From positions 59,880 to 123,879 of the forward strand of contig JAJZIR010000007.1 of the NCBI GenBank assembly GCA_021810505.1: 64,000 nt of DNA, written 5' to 3'. The stretch is from a bacterium. GTDB lineage: Bacteria > Deinococcota > Deinococci > Deinococcales > Deinococcaceae. Position 1 is the first letter of the stretch. Each line of letters starts with the position of its first letter. Below the pieces are notes generated by a model. That model did no database searches. It had not been told where the DNA came from and was given only the letters and a program-made list of their open reading frames with translations. Position numbers and translations under genes: made by a program. Shown here one piece after another: positions 19,892-29,010 of this stretch.

Positions 19892-21210
19892 TCCTCGGTG
19901 GGGGCGTCCTCTCGGGCAGCCGCCTGCTCAGCCTGAGAAACCTCCGACTCCGCGGCCGCGCCGCGCGGCGCGGCGATCTGGGCCACCGCGACGACCAAGG
20001 CCTTGTCGCGGACGAGCGCGCTCTCCAGGCCCCGGAGCCCGTCGGCCCCTAACCTGCGGCGCAGCTCGGCCGGGCTGACCTTCTCCGCCCGGGCCTGGCT
20101 CTGCAGGTAGTCATCGAGCTCTGCGCTGCTGACGCGGACGCCCAGCTCCCTGGCCAACTCCCCCAGCAGCAGGTCGCGCTTGACCCGGGTAGCGGCCTGC
20201 TGGCGGGTGTTGGCCAGGAATTCCTCCCACTTGCCCTGGTCGCTCAGGTATTTCTGGTAGGTCTCGAAGGGGATATTCTGCTGGGCCAAGCCGCTGGCCG
20301 TCTCCTCCAGGATCAGTCGAGCCTGCTGCTCGGTCATCGCCGACGGGATATCCAGCGCGGTCTGGGCGCTGAGCAGCCCGAGGAACTCCTCTAAGCGGGC
20401 CATCAGGCTGCGGCGGCGAGCCTCCTGCTCCAGCTCGGCGCGCAGGGCGGCACGCAGCTCCTCCAAGCTGGCGTGTCCCAGCTCTTTGGCCAGCGCCTCG
20501 TCGACCTCGGCCGGGAGCTTCTGGCGCACCTCCAAGATAGTGAAGCCGACCTGCTCGGCCGGGTGGCGGTGGGCCTGCTCCCCCTCGCCGTGCACGGTCT
20601 CGGGCAGAGCGACCACCACCTGCTCCCCGGCGGCGTGGCCGGATAGCCCCTGGCGGATCTGCGGGTAGGCCTCGGCCAGGTCGATGGAGTAGCTCTCCTT
20701 CTCGCCGTCCTCCAAGACGACCAGGATGTCCTCCTCCTGGGCGGGCCGGTCGCGCTTCTCCGACTTGGCCACCTTGTTGGCCAGCTCGCTCAGGGCTTCT
20801 CCGACCATCTCGTCGGTGACCGCGGAGTCCTGCTCGGTCAGGGTGAAGCTGCGCCAGTCCGGCAGGGTGAACTCCGGGTAGAGCTGGGCTTTGACCCCGA
20901 AGCTGAAGTCGCTGTCCTCGCTGAGCGGCCCCGGATCCGAGGTAGCCGCGACCACCCGGAGGTTGAGCTCGCGCACCGCCTCGCTGTAGGTGCGGTCGAT
21001 CAGCCGATCTTGGACCCGCTGCTCGACCGCCTCGGCCCCCAAGCGGCGGATCAGCACGCTGCGCGGGGCCTTCCCGGGACGAAACCCCGGCACCTTGACC
21101 TGCGCGCGCAGCTCCTGGTAGACCTCGGCGTAGGCGGCCTGAACGTCCTGGACGGGAATCGTGACCCGAAACTCTACCTCGTGACCCTCGCGGCGAACCA
21201 ATTCTGTCAT
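19879..21210 (-). CDS. tig: trigger factor, ribosome-associated chaperone and prolyl isomerase
   Basis: 443 aa, ATG 21210 with GGGAGAAG before it (the frame is open further up into the tRNA gene). The N-terminal ribosome-binding domain has the VPGFRPGKAPRSVL signature near residues 37-50 (family motif GFRxGKxP). The middle PPIase domain is degenerate and the C-terminal domain is helical. The acidic/alanine tail ends EEPQG. Binds nascent chains at the ribosome exit. Confidence 0.93.
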   Translation of the reverse strand: MTELVRREGHEVEFRVTIPVQDVQAAYAEVYQELRAQVKVPGFRPGKAPRSVLIRRLGAEAVEQRVQDRLIDRTYSEAVRELNLRVVAATSDPGPLSEDSDFSFGVKAQLYPEFTLPDWRSFTLTEQDSAVTDEMVGEALSELANKVAKSEKRDRPAQEEDILVVLEDGEKESYSIDLAEAYPQIRQGLSGHAAGEQVVVALPETVHGEGEQAHRHPAEQVGFTILEVRQKLPAEVDEALAKELGHASLEELRAALRAELEQEARRRSLMARLEEFLGLLSAQTALDIPSAMTEQQARLILEETASGLAQQNIPFETYQKYLSDQGKWEEFLANTRQQAATRVKRDLLLGELARELGVRVSSAELDDYLQSQARAEKVSPAELRRRLGADGLRGLESALVRDKALVVAVAQIAAPRGAAAESEVSQAEQAAAREDAPTEEPQG

Positions 21211-21291
21211 GCTTCTCCCGTCGTCCCGCGCTCGTAGGAACCCAAGGCCTGCCGCAGGGTTGCCTGCTCTAGCCGCCGGTGGGCCCAGTTC

Positions 21292-21376
21292 TGGTGCGAG
21301 GAAAGGGACTTGAACCCTCACATCTTTCGATACTAGATCCTAAGTCTAGCGCGTCTACCAATTCCGCCATCCTCGC
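21292..21376 (-). tRNA. tRNA-Leu (anticodon TAG)
   Basis: Minus strand. Acceptor GCGAGGA/TCCTCGC, anticodon stem CTAGA/TCTAG with loop CTTAGGA (anticodon TAG), long class II variable arm, encoded CCA at 21294-21292. Second gene of a two-tRNA transcript. Confidence 0.97.
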
Positions 21377-21393
21377 CAGCCGGGCGGGTTTTT

Positions 21394-21471
21394 TGGGGTG
21401 GATTATGGGATTTGAACCCATGGCCTTCGCTTCCACAGAGCGACGCTCTAACCAGCTGAGCTAAATCCACC
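21394..21471 (-). tRNA. tRNA-His (anticodon GTG)
   Basis: Minus strand. Anticodon stem TCGCT/AGCGA with loop CTGTGGA (anticodon GTG). An extra 5' G (21471) pairs with the C at position 73, the histidine identity mark; CCA is encoded at 21396-21394. Confidence 0.97.
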
Positions 21472-21499
21472 AAGGTGCCCAGGCGCAGCGGCGCAAGGA

Positions 21500-21529
21500 A
21501 TCTTAGAGCGTGAGCAGCGGAGCTGTCAA
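21500..21529 (-). promoter_or_regulatory. promoter of the tRNA-His/tRNA-Leu transcript
   Basis: Consensus -35 TTGACA (21529-21524), 18-bp spacer, -10 TAAGAT (21505-21500) on the minus strand. Its -35 box overlaps the last bases of the nucleotidyltransferase gene. Trigger factor, 82 bp past tRNA-Leu, might also be read from here. Confidence 0.8.
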
Positions 21530-22308
21530 GGAACCGAGCCGGTTGGCCGGCCGGACAGCTGCTGGGCAGCCAGGGTCAGGTCGCTCTCCTTGTCGACATC
21601 GGTACCGATGGCGGCGTGCTGCGTCACCAGGGCGCGGACGGGGACCGCCAGGATCTGGGAGACCCGCTCTTCCAGCTCGGCCAGGCTGAGCTGGCCGGCC
21701 AGCAGGCGGTAGAGCACCTTCAGCCCGATCAGCCTGGCCAACCCGAGGGGATTCTTGCGGAGCCGCACCACCTGCTGCAGCAACGGCCAGGCCCGCTCCA
21801 GCAAGGCTGGATCGAAGGCGATGACGTTGCCGCCGGTGAAGGTCCCGTCGCGGAGCCGTACGTAGGTCCGCTTGACTCCGGGGTACTCCCGGTCGCAGGC
21901 CTCTTTGGGGACGATCGGATAGACCAGGCCAGCTTCCCCGGGCAGCGCGCCGATCAGCTGCGCCAACTGGTCCGGGCGCAGCATCGGGATGTCCGCCGAG
22001 ACGGCCAGGATCCGGTCTCCCGGCGGGCAGCGCTGGGCCCCCTGGCGCAGGTTGGCCAGCAGGCTCCCCTGGTCGGGCAGCTGCTCGTCGAAGAGGCCGT
22101 CCAGACCGGGGTCGCTCGGCCCGACGTAGTGGATCCGCGCGATCTGCCCGCTTTCCCTGAGGCTGCGCAGGACGTAGGCGGCCATCGGCTGGCCGTGGAT
22201 CGGCACCAGGGGCTTGACCAAGCTGGAGTGGGCGCGAGCCAGCGGGTCGTCCGGATCCCCTCCCCCCAAGACGACGGCGTGCCAGCGGGCTGGGTGGGCG
22301 GGTTGCAT
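21526..22308 (-). CDS. MobA-like nucleotidyltransferase
   Basis: 260 aa from ATG 22308, placed 5 nt after a TAGAGT box; the frame is open further upstream across the divergent promoter. N-terminal HAVVLGGGDPDDPLAR resembles the LAGGxSxR nucleotide-binding loop of sugar or molybdopterin nucleotidyltransferases, then SLVKPLVPIHGQPM and the acidic SADIPMLRPDQL (D-x-P motif). Likely transfers a nucleotide to a phosphorylated compound; which one is unclear. Divergent from the GH31 glucosidase. Confidence 0.8.
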   Translation of the reverse strand: MQPAHPARWHAVVLGGGDPDDPLARAHSSLVKPLVPIHGQPMAAYVLRSLRESGQIARIHYVGPSDPGLDGLFDEQLPDQGSLLANLRQGAQRCPPGDRILAVSADIPMLRPDQLAQLIGALPGEAGLVYPIVPKEACDREYPGVKRTYVRLRDGTFTGGNVIAFDPALLERAWPLLQQVVRLRKNPLGLARLIGLKVLYRLLAGQLSLAELEERVSQILAVPVRALVTQHAAIGTDVDKESDLTLAAQQLSGRPTGSVP

Positions 22309-22313
22309 ACCCC

Positions 22314-22319
22314 ACTCTA
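22314..22319 (-). promoter_or_regulatory. leaderless -10 box of the nucleotidyltransferase gene
   Basis: Extended TGG then TAGAGT, 5 nt before ATG 22308. Confidence 0.5.
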
Positions 22320-22343
22320 CCAATCCCTGCCGCGGCAGGCTGG

Positions 22344-22349
22344 TAAGCT
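22344..22349 (+). promoter_or_regulatory. leaderless -10 box of the GH31 gene
   Basis: Extended TGG then TAAGCT, 7 nt before GTG 22357. It fixes the start of a gene whose frame is otherwise open 740 bp upstream. Confidence 0.5.
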
Positions 22350-22356
22350 GGCCGGC

Positions 22357-24663
22357 GTGACCTTCGATACCCTGCAAGTCCATCCGCACGCCGCGCTGCT
22401 GACCGGGGGGCAGGCCGCCCTGGAGATCAGCCAACCCTTAGGCGGGATCTGGAGGCTGCGCAGCCGCCCGCTGTCCGGAATGAACGGCTTCCCGCCCAAG
22501 CACAGCTTCGCGGTCGTCGGCGCGCAACCCCTCCCCTTCACCTCCGAGCGCCTGCCCGGCAGCTTCCAGTTCTCGGCGGGCGCCACCCGGCTGCAGATCA
22601 CCGAGCAGGGCAGCTGGCAGCTCTGGCAGGAAGACCGCCCCGTCCTCTCCGGCAGCGGCAGCTCCGGGGAATGGCTCCCCGGGTCCGCGACCAGGGTGTA
22701 CCGCAGCCGCTTGAACCTGGATGCCCCGGCCGCGGAGCGCTACTTCGGTCTGGGCGAGAAGACCGGACCGCTCAACCGCCGCGGGCTGCGCTACACCTTC
22801 TGGAACACCGACACGCTGCCACACCTGCCGGACACCGATCCGATGTACCAGAGCATCCCCTTCCTCTTGGTCTGGTCGCAGGGGCGGGTGCACGGCCTGT
22901 TCCTGGATGAACCGGCGCGCTCCCAGATCGACCTGGCCTGCAGCGACCCCGAGCGGTTGACCTGGGAGGTAGAGGGCCCGGAGCTGGACCTCTACGCCAT
23001 CTTGGGGCCGACCCCCCAAGAGGTCCTGGAGCGCTATACCGCCCTGACCGGCCGCCCAGCCATGCCGGCGCTGTGGGTGCTGGGAGCGCACCAGTCGCGC
23101 TGGGGCTACTCCTCCGCGGAGGAGATCCGCTCGGTCATCGAAGGCTACCGCCGCCACGCGCTGCCTCTGGACGCCGTGCACCTGGACATCGACTACATGA
23201 ACGCCTACAAGGTGTTCACCTTCGACCCCCAGCGCTTTCCGGACCCCTTGGCCCTCGCCGAGCAGGCCGCCGAGCAGGGCGTCCGCTTGATCACCATCAT
23301 CGACCCGGGGGTCAAGGCCGAGCCCGGCTACACGACCTACGATCAGGCGCTCTCGGCCGAGTACCTGGTGCGCACCGACCGCGGTGAGCCCCTGCTCGGC
23401 GAGGTCTGGCCCGACCCGGCCGTCTTCCCCGACTTCACCAGGCCGGAGGTGCGCAGCTGGTGGGGGGAACAGCACCGCCCGCTGCTGGAGGCCGGGATCG
23501 CCGGGATCTGGAACGACATGAACGAACCTTCCTGCGCCAGCTTCCACAGCGCGGTCGACCTGAGCGAGGTGGTGGGGAGGACCCTGCCCGACAGCGCCCG
23601 CCACGGGACGCGCCGGCACCTGGAAGTCCATAACGTCTACGGGCTGACCATGAGCCAGGCCACCTTCGAGGCCCTGGAGCGGTTGCGCCCCGGGCAGCGC
23701 CCCTTCGTGCTGAGCCGGGCGGGTTTCGCCGGCATCCAGCGCTATTCGGCGGTGTGGGGAGGGGACAACAGCTCCTACTGGGAGCACCTGGAGGCGAACC
23801 TGACCATGCTCTTGAGCATGTCCCTCTCCGGCCTGTCGCTGATCGGCTGCGACGTGGGCGGCTTCGGGGGCCACAGCAGCGCCGAGCTGCTGGTCCGCTG
23901 GACCCAGCTGGGGGCTTTCTACCCCCTGATGCGCAACCACAGCGCCCGCGGGACCAGGCCGCAGGAGCCTTGGACCTTTGGGCAGGCCACCACCGATCTG
24001 GTCCGGGGAGCGCTGGAACTGCGCTACCGCCTGCTGCCGCTGCTCTACACCCTGATGTGGCGGGCCAACCAGACCGGGACGCCCCCGATGCGGCCGCTGC
24101 TGTGGCACTACCCCGAAGACCCCATCGCCGCCTCGCTGTCCGACAGCTTTACCTTAGGCCCCTCGCTGCTGGTGGCCCCGGTGCTGCGCCCCGAGCACCG
24201 CCATCGGGCGGTGTATTTCCCCAGCTCCGGCTGGGTCAGGGTCGACCAGCTGGACGGCCAGGTGTATCCGGCCGGCTTCCGGGTAGTGGAGGCCGAGCTG
24301 AGCACCATCCCGCTGTTCCTGGCCCCAGGCGGGATTCTCCCGCTGGCCGAGGTCGCCCAGCATACTGGGACCGCCCATTGGGACAAGCTCACCTGGATGC
24401 TCAACCCGGCCACCGACGGCCGCTTCGACCTCTACGAAGACGCTGGAGACGGGCCCTTGGAGGGCGAGCTGGCCAGCCTGCGCATCGAGCGCCACCCTGA
24501 CCGGATCCGGCTGCAGCGCAGCGGGGTAGCCCATCCCGGCGAGCAGCTGGTGCTGCTGGGTCTGCCGCACGGAGCCTCGGTCTCGGCCAGCAGCAACGAG
24601 ACCGAAGAAGCCCTCTACATCGAACCGGACAGCGACTGGAGCGAGCTGGAAATCCGCTTCTGA
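22357..24663 (+). CDS. glycoside hydrolase family 31 (alpha-glucosidase-like)
   Basis: 768 aa from GTG 22357. The catalytic nucleophile lies in IWNDMNEPS (D387) and the acid/base in WGGDNSS (D470). YFGLGEKTGPLNRRG, HQSRWGY and RNHSARGTR are GH31 landmarks. The C-terminal beta domains end in YEDAGDGPLEGE. Cytoplasmic (no signal peptide). Members cleave alpha-glucose or alpha-xylose from oligosaccharides. Divergent from the nucleotidyltransferase and followed by the glycine cleavage genes. Confidence 0.93.
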   Translation: MTFDTLQVHPHAALLTGGQAALEISQPLGGIWRLRSRPLSGMNGFPPKHSFAVVGAQPLPFTSERLPGSFQFSAGATRLQITEQGSWQLWQEDRPVLSGSGSSGEWLPGSATRVYRSRLNLDAPAAERYFGLGEKTGPLNRRGLRYTFWNTDTLPHLPDTDPMYQSIPFLLVWSQGRVHGLFLDEPARSQIDLACSDPERLTWEVEGPELDLYAILGPTPQEVLERYTALTGRPAMPALWVLGAHQSRWGYSSAEEIRSVIEGYRRHALPLDAVHLDIDYMNAYKVFTFDPQRFPDPLALAEQAAEQGVRLITIIDPGVKAEPGYTTYDQALSAEYLVRTDRGEPLLGEVWPDPAVFPDFTRPEVRSWWGEQHRPLLEAGIAGIWNDMNEPSCASFHSAVDLSEVVGRTLPDSARHGTRRHLEVHNVYGLTMSQATFEALERLRPGQRPFVLSRAGFAGIQRYSAVWGGDNSSYWEHLEANLTMLLSMSLSGLSLIGCDVGGFGGHSSAELLVRWTQLGAFYPLMRNHSARGTRPQEPWTFGQATTDLVRGALELRYRLLPLLYTLMWRANQTGTPPMRPLLWHYPEDPIAASLSDSFTLGPSLLVAPVLRPEHRHRAVYFPSSGWVRVDQLDGQVYPAGFRVVEAELSTIPLFLAPGGILPLAEVAQHTGTAHWDKLTWMLNPATDGRFDLYEDAGDGPLEGELASLRIERHPDRIRLQRSGVAHPGEQLVLLGLPHGASVSASSNETEEALYIEPDSDWSELEIRF

Positions 24664-24679
24664 AGACCCGCCCCGGTGT

Positions 24680-24685
24680 TAGAGT
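24680..24685 (+). promoter_or_regulatory. leaderless -10 box of gcvT
   Basis: Extended TGT then TAGAGT, exactly 6 nt before the GTG start of gcvT. Confidence 0.55.
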
Positions 24686-24691
24686 GGCGCC

Positions 24692-25762
24692 GTGGATTCC
24701 AGCTGGCAACGCACTCCGCTGTACGCGGCGCACCTGCGCTCGGGCGCTCGGATGGTCCCTTTTGGCGGCTGGGAGATGCCGCTGCACTACCAGGGCATCC
24801 TGGCCGAGCACCGCTCGGTCCGGGAGCGAGCCGGGGTATTCGACGTCTCGCACATGGGCGAATTCCTGCTGAGCGGTCCGGCCGCGCTGGAATTCCTGCA
24901 GTGGATCACTCCCAACGACCTGGCCCGGCTGCGGCCGGGGCGGGCCCAGTACAACTGGCTGCCCAACGCCCAGGGCGGCTTGGTCGACGACGTCTACATC
25001 TACTGCCTGGCCGAGGACAGCTACCTGATGGTGGTCAACGCCGCCAATATCCGGGCTGACTGGGATCACCTGAACGGCCTGGCCGAGGGCTTCGCTGGGC
25101 GGGGTCTGACCCTACAGGACCTGTCCGCGGCCACCGCGCTGCTGGCGGTGCAGGGCCCCCGGGCAGCCTCCTCGCTGCAAGAGATCACCGACACCGACCT
25201 GTCCGCGGTCCGCAAAAACGGGGTCATCCAGGCGGCGGTGGCGGGCTGGCCGGTCCGCCTAGCCCGCACCGGCTACACCGGCGAGGACGGCTTCGAGCTG
25301 TTCTGTCCGGCGGAGAGCGCCGAAGCGCTCTGGGCGGCGATCTGCGTCCTGGGCGTCACCCCGGCCGGCCTGGGCGCGCGCGACACCCTGCGCCTCGAAG
25401 CTGGATTCCCGCTGTACGGCCACGAGTTCCGTCCGGACCGCTCCCCCCTGACCACCCACTACGGCTGGGTGGTCAAGGACAAACCCTGGTACGCCAGGGA
25501 AGCGCTGCTGGCCGCCCCGCGCGAGCCGCACCTGGTCGGCCTCCTCCCACAAGGGGCCATCGCCAGGGAGGGCAGCTCGGTCTACCGGGGAGATGAGCTG
25601 GTGGGCGAGGTGAGCAGCGGGACCCAGTCCCCCAGCCTGGGCCGCCCCATCGCCATGGCCTTCGTGCGCGGCGAAGCGGGCCCGCTGGAAGTGGAGGTGC
25701 GCGGGAGACGGGTACCGGCGCAGCTGGTGCGCCTCCCCTTCTGGCCGCCCTCTCCGCACTAG
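24692..25762 (+). CDS. gcvT: glycine cleavage T protein (aminomethyltransferase)
   Basis: 356 aa. Transfers the methylene carbon of lipoyl-bound aminomethyl to tetrahydrofolate, releasing ammonia. Signatures: [10 protein letters not shown] (residues about 46-55), [12 protein letters not shown] with folate-binding region, and [22 protein letters not shown] start 6 nt after a -10 box, no ribosome site needed. Heads gcvT-gcvH-gcvPA-gcvPB. Confidence 0.96.
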   Translation: MDSSWQRTPLYAAHLRSGARMVPFGGWEMPLHYQGILAEHRSVRERAGVFDVSHMGEFLLSGPAALEFLQWITPNDLARLRPGRAQYNWLPNAQGGLVDDVYIYCLAEDSYLMVVNAANIRADWDHLNGLAEGFAGRGLTLQDLSAATALLAVQGPRAASSLQEITDTDLSAVRKNGVIQAAVAGWPVRLARTGYTGEDGFELFCPAESAEALWAAICVLGVTPAGLGARDTLRLEAGFPLYGHEFRPDRSPLTTHYGWVVKDKPWYAREALLAAPREPHLVGLLPQGAIAREGSSVYRGDELVGEVSSGTQSPSLGRPIAMAFVRGEAGPLEVEVRGRRVPAQLVRLPFWPPSPH

Positions 25763-25789
25763 CACACTCTCCGAGCAGAACCCTGCATC

Positions 25790-25795
25790 TAGACT
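25790..25795 (+). promoter_or_regulatory. -10 box before gcvH
   Basis: TAGACT, 6 nt before the GTG of a 12-codon frame that leads into gcvH. It suggests gcvH-gcvPA-gcvPB can be read separately from gcvT. Confidence 0.5.
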
Positions 25796-25801
25796 GAGCC
25801 G

Positions 25802-25840
25802 GTGACCGCTCAGCTCTCGCCCGACGAGGAGTCCAGATGA
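25802..25840 (+). CDS. possible leaderless leader peptide coupled to gcvH
   Basis: GTG at 25802, 6 nt after TAGACT, opens a 12-codon frame ([12 protein letters not shown]) whose TGA overlaps the gcvH ATG (ATGA). Translation would deliver terminating ribosomes to gcvH, and its GAGGAG codons double as the gcvH ribosome site. No homologue is known to me; coding is inferred from position only. Confidence 0.4.
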   Translation: MTAQLSPDEESR

Positions 25841-26214
25841 ACGTTCCAGAGAATCTCAAGTACACCGGGTCCCACGAGTGGGTGCGCCAAGACGGCGCCG
25901 ACGTGACCGTCGGGATCACCGACTTCGCCCAAGATCAGCTCGGAGACATCGTTTTCGTCGAACTCCCCCAGCCCGGCCAGCAGGTCCAAGCCGGCGCCCA
26001 AGTCGCGGTGGTGGAATCGGTCAAGACCGCCAGCGACATCTACGCCCCGCTCTCCGGGACGGTGACCGCGGTGAACCCGGCGCTGGCCGAAACCCCCGAG
26101 CTGGTGAACCGCAGCCCCTACCAGGATGGCTGGCTGTTCCGGCTGAGCCCTCGAGGGGGAGGAGAGGACCTGCTGGACGCCGAGGCTTACCTCGCGCTGA
26201 CCCGGGACGCCTGA
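25837..26214 (+). CDS. gcvH: glycine cleavage H protein
   Basis: 125 aa lipoyl carrier. The lipoylated lysine is K63 in [14 protein letters not shown]. Starts [15 protein letters not shown], the family standard. Shuttles the aminomethyl group between P and T proteins. GAGGAG precedes the ATG. Confidence 0.97.
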   Translation: MNVPENLKYTGSHEWVRQDGADVTVGITDFAQDQLGDIVFVELPQPGQQVQAGAQVAVVESVKTASDIYAPLSGTVTAVNPALAETPELVNRSPYQDGWLFRLSPRGGGEDLLDAEAYLALTRDA

Positions 26215-26216
26215 GC

Positions 26217-27545
26217 GTGCGCTACACCCCCCATACCGAAGCCGATCTGCGCCGGGCCTTGGAGGTGATCGGGGTCCCAGACGCGCGGGCGCTCTTTGCC
26301 GACGTTCCGCCCGACCTGCTCGGCCCGGAGTTGGACCTGCCGCCGGCCATGGATGAGGTCACCCTCACCGAACACGTCCGGGAGCTGGCCTCCCGCAACC
26401 GGGTTCCCGGCCGCCACTTCTTGGGCGGGGGTTGCCAAACCCACTTCCGCCCGGCGGTGGTCGACGCCTTGGCTCTGCAGAGCAAGTTCGTCACCTCCTA
26501 CACCCCGTACCAGCCAGAGGTCGCCCAAGGGATCCTTCAGGCCATGTTCGAGTTCCAGAGCGTCATGGTGGAGCTTACCGGCCTGGATGTCAGCAACGCC
26601 AGCCTCTACGACGGGGCCAGCGCGGCCGCCGAGGCCGCGCTGCTGGCCCTGCGCCAGACTGGCCGGGACCTGGTGGCTATCTCCGAGGGGGTGCACCCGG
26701 AATACCGCCAGACGGTGGCGACCTACCTGGAGGCGGTGGGCGCCCGCCTGGTCACCCTCCCGCTGGAGGGGGGTCTGACCCCGGTGAACCCAGTTCCCGA
26801 GGGGTTAGCTGCTCTGATCGTGCAGAACCCGAATTTCCTGGGAAGCTTAGAGGCGATGGAGCGCCTCTGTGCCCAGACCCACGCGCGGGGCGGCCTGTTC
26901 GTCGCGGTGGTCGACCCGCTCAGCCTGGCGGTGCTGAAGGCTCCCGGGGAGTACGGCGCCGACGTGGCCGTGGGGGACGGCCAGACCCTGGGCAACGCGC
27001 CGAACTTCGGCGGGCCGGCCTACGGCTTCATGGTGGTCCGCGAGGCCCTGCTCCGGCAGCTGCCCGGACGGCTCAGCGGCGCCACCCGGGACACCCAGGG
27101 GAGGCGCGCCTTCGTCTTGACCCTACAGGCCCGGGAGCAGCACATCCGCCGGGCCAAGGCCAAGAGCAACATCTGCTCGAACCATCAGCTGATGGCCCTG
27201 CAGTCCCTGGTGCAGGTGTGCGCCCTAGGTCCGGCCGGCCTACGCGAGGCGGCGACCGTGGGGGCTCTGCGCGCGCACCAGCTGGCTGACCGGCTGGAGA
27301 GCCTGGGGCTCAGGGTGCTCAGCGCCCCCTTCTTCAACGAGTTCGCGGCGCAGCTGCCGGTCCCGGCCGCGCAGCTGCGCCGCCAGCTGGCCGAGCGCGG
27401 TCTGCACGCTGCGGTGCCGGTTCCGGAAAGTTACCGCCTCGGCCAGGCAGCGCTGTTCTGCTGCACCGAGCTCACCCGCGCCGAGGACTTGGAGCTGCTC
27501 AGCAGCGCGGTCTCCGAGCTGCTACCAGGAGAGAAGCGTGCCTGA
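26217..27545 (+). CDS. gcvPA: glycine dehydrogenase (decarboxylating) subunit 1
   Basis: 442 aa from GTG 26217, 2 bp after gcvH (the longer open frame upstream overlaps gcvH and is not used). N-terminal half of the split P protein: RYTPHTEADLRRALEVIG, FLGGGCQTHFRPAVV, TSYTPYQPEVAQG and KAKSNICSNHQL are all family marks. Decarboxylates glycine with subunit 2. Overlaps gcvPB by 8 bp. Confidence 0.95.
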   Translation: MRYTPHTEADLRRALEVIGVPDARALFADVPPDLLGPELDLPPAMDEVTLTEHVRELASRNRVPGRHFLGGGCQTHFRPAVVDALALQSKFVTSYTPYQPEVAQGILQAMFEFQSVMVELTGLDVSNASLYDGASAAAEAALLALRQTGRDLVAISEGVHPEYRQTVATYLEAVGARLVTLPLEGGLTPVNPVPEGLAALIVQNPNFLGSLEAMERLCAQTHARGGLFVAVVDPLSLAVLKAPGEYGADVAVGDGQTLGNAPNFGGPAYGFMVVREALLRQLPGRLSGATRDTQGRRAFVLTLQAREQHIRRAKAKSNICSNHQLMALQSLVQVCALGPAGLREAATVGALRAHQLADRLESLGLRVLSAPFFNEFAAQLPVPAAQLRRQLAERGLHAAVPVPESYRLGQAALFCCTELTRAEDLELLSSAVSELLPGEKRA

Positions 27546-29010
27546 CTTCCCTTTGATCTTTGAGCGCTCTAGCCCCCAGCGGCGCGCAGCCATCCCGCCG
27601 CAGGCCGAGCTGGCTTCCCAGGTCGACCTCGGGCAACTGCTGGGCGAGGAGCACCTCCGCAGCCGCCCGCTCGACCTTCCGGAAGTCTCCGAGCTGGAGC
27701 TGGTCCGCCACTTCACCGGCTTAGCGCACCGCCAATTCAGCGTGGACGGCAACTTCTACCCTCTGGGTTCCTGCACCATGAAGTACAACCCCAAGGTGCA
27801 CGAGCTCCTGGCCCCAGAGTTCCAGGAGCTGCACCCCTACCAAGCTCCGGAGACCGTTCAGGGCGCGCTGGAGCTGCTCTACGCTTTGCAGCACGGCCTA
27901 TCTTCGGTCACCGGGATGGACCAGACCACCCTGCAGCCGGCCGCGGGTGCCCACGGCGAGCTGACCGGGATCCTGATGATTCGCGCCCTGCACCGCTCCC
28001 GAGGCGATACCCGGCGGCACATCGTCTTGGTTCCCGACGGAGCGCACGGGACCAACCCGGCCACGGCGAGTATGGCCGGCTTCGACGTCTTGGAGGTGCC
28101 CAGCCGGGACAACGGCGAGGTGGACGCGGACGCCCTGATCGCTGCGCTGAGCGACGAGGTGGCCGCCATCATGCTGACCAATCCCAACACGGTCGGCGTC
28201 TTCGAGACCGAGATCCTCAGGATCGCCGAGGAGTCCAGGCGCAGGGGCGTCCAGCTCTATTACGACGGGGCAAACGCCAACGCCATCGTCGGCCAGGTGC
28301 GCCCCGGCGACATGGGCTTCGACGTGGTTCACCTCAACCTGCACAAGACTTTTACCGTTCCCCACGGCGGAGGCGGACCTGGAACCGGGCCGGTGGGCGT
28401 CAAGGCGCAGCTAGTCCCCTTCTTACCCCACCCCTTGGTGGTGCGCGCGGGAGCAGGCTACGCCCTGGAGGAGGACGCTGAGCGGCCCCAATCGATCGGT
28501 CGGATGCGCAGCTTTTACGGCAACTTCGGCAACCTGGTGCGGGCCTACTGCTACCTGCGCAGCTTGGGAGCAGACGGCCTGCGCGACGTCAGCTACAAGG
28601 CAGTGCTCAACGCCAACTACCTGCGGGTGCGCCTCCAGGAGGCGGGCCTGAAAATCCGCTACCCCAGGATCAACATGCACGAGTTCGTGGCTCAACCCCC
28701 GGGAGGGATACGCACCCTCGACCTGGCCAAGGGCTTACTGGACCACGGACTGCACCCGATGACCGTCTATTTCCCCCTGCACGTCAAGGAGGCGATGATG
28801 GTCGAGCCGACCGAGACCGAGACCCTGGAACAGCTCGACGCTTTCGCCGACGCGGTAGCTGAGCTGCTGGCGCGCGCCCGCGAAGACCCGGAATACCTGG
28901 CGCAGGCTCCTAGGCAGACCCCGGTGAGCCGGCTGGATGAGGTGGGGGCGGCCAAGCGACCGGTGCTCAGCGCCCGGCAGCTGCGCCAGTCCTCCGTAAC
29001 CTCAAGCTGA
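27538..29010 (+). CDS. gcvPB: glycine dehydrogenase (decarboxylating) subunit 2
   Basis: 490 aa, GTG start inside the end of gcvPA. C-terminal half of split P protein with PLP lysine K270 in NLHKTFTVPHGGGGPG. FYPLGSCTMKYNPK and QPAAGAHGELTG are conserved. The split form is common in Thermus and Firmicutes. Its 3' end overlaps the convergent GH38 gene by 44 bp. Confidence 0.96.
   Translation: MPDFPLIFERSSPQRRAAIPPQAELASQVDLGQLLGEEHLRSRPLDLPEVSELELVRHFTGLAHRQFSVDGNFYPLGSCTMKYNPKVHELLAPEFQELHPYQAPETVQGALELLYALQHGLSSVTGMDQTTLQPAAGAHGELTGILMIRALHRSRGDTRRHIVLVPDGAHGTNPATASMAGFDVLEVPSRDNGEVDADALIAALSDEVAAIMLTNPNTVGVFETEILRIAEESRRRGVQLYYDGANANAIVGQVRPGDMGFDVVHLNLHKTFTVPHGGGGPGTGPVGVKAQLVPFLPHPLVVRAGAGYALEEDAERPQSIGRMRSFYGNFGNLVRAYCYLRSLGADGLRDVSYKAVLNANYLRVRLQEAGLKIRYPRINMHEFVAQPPGGIRTLDLAKGLLDHGLHPMTVYFPLHVKEAMMVEPTETETLEQLDAFADAVAELLARAREDPEYLAQAPRQTPVSRLDEVGAAKRPVLSARQLRQSSVTSS

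Noticed and set aside
21376..21400. T-run (six T) after GGGCGGG as an intrinsic terminator
   Set aside because: It lies on the + strand between two minus-strand tRNA genes, with no + strand transcript to end.
22357..24663. Upstream extension of the GH31 frame to 21616
   Set aside because: The extension overlaps the whole nucleotidyltransferase gene in antisense; the -10 box and family N-terminus place the start at 22357.
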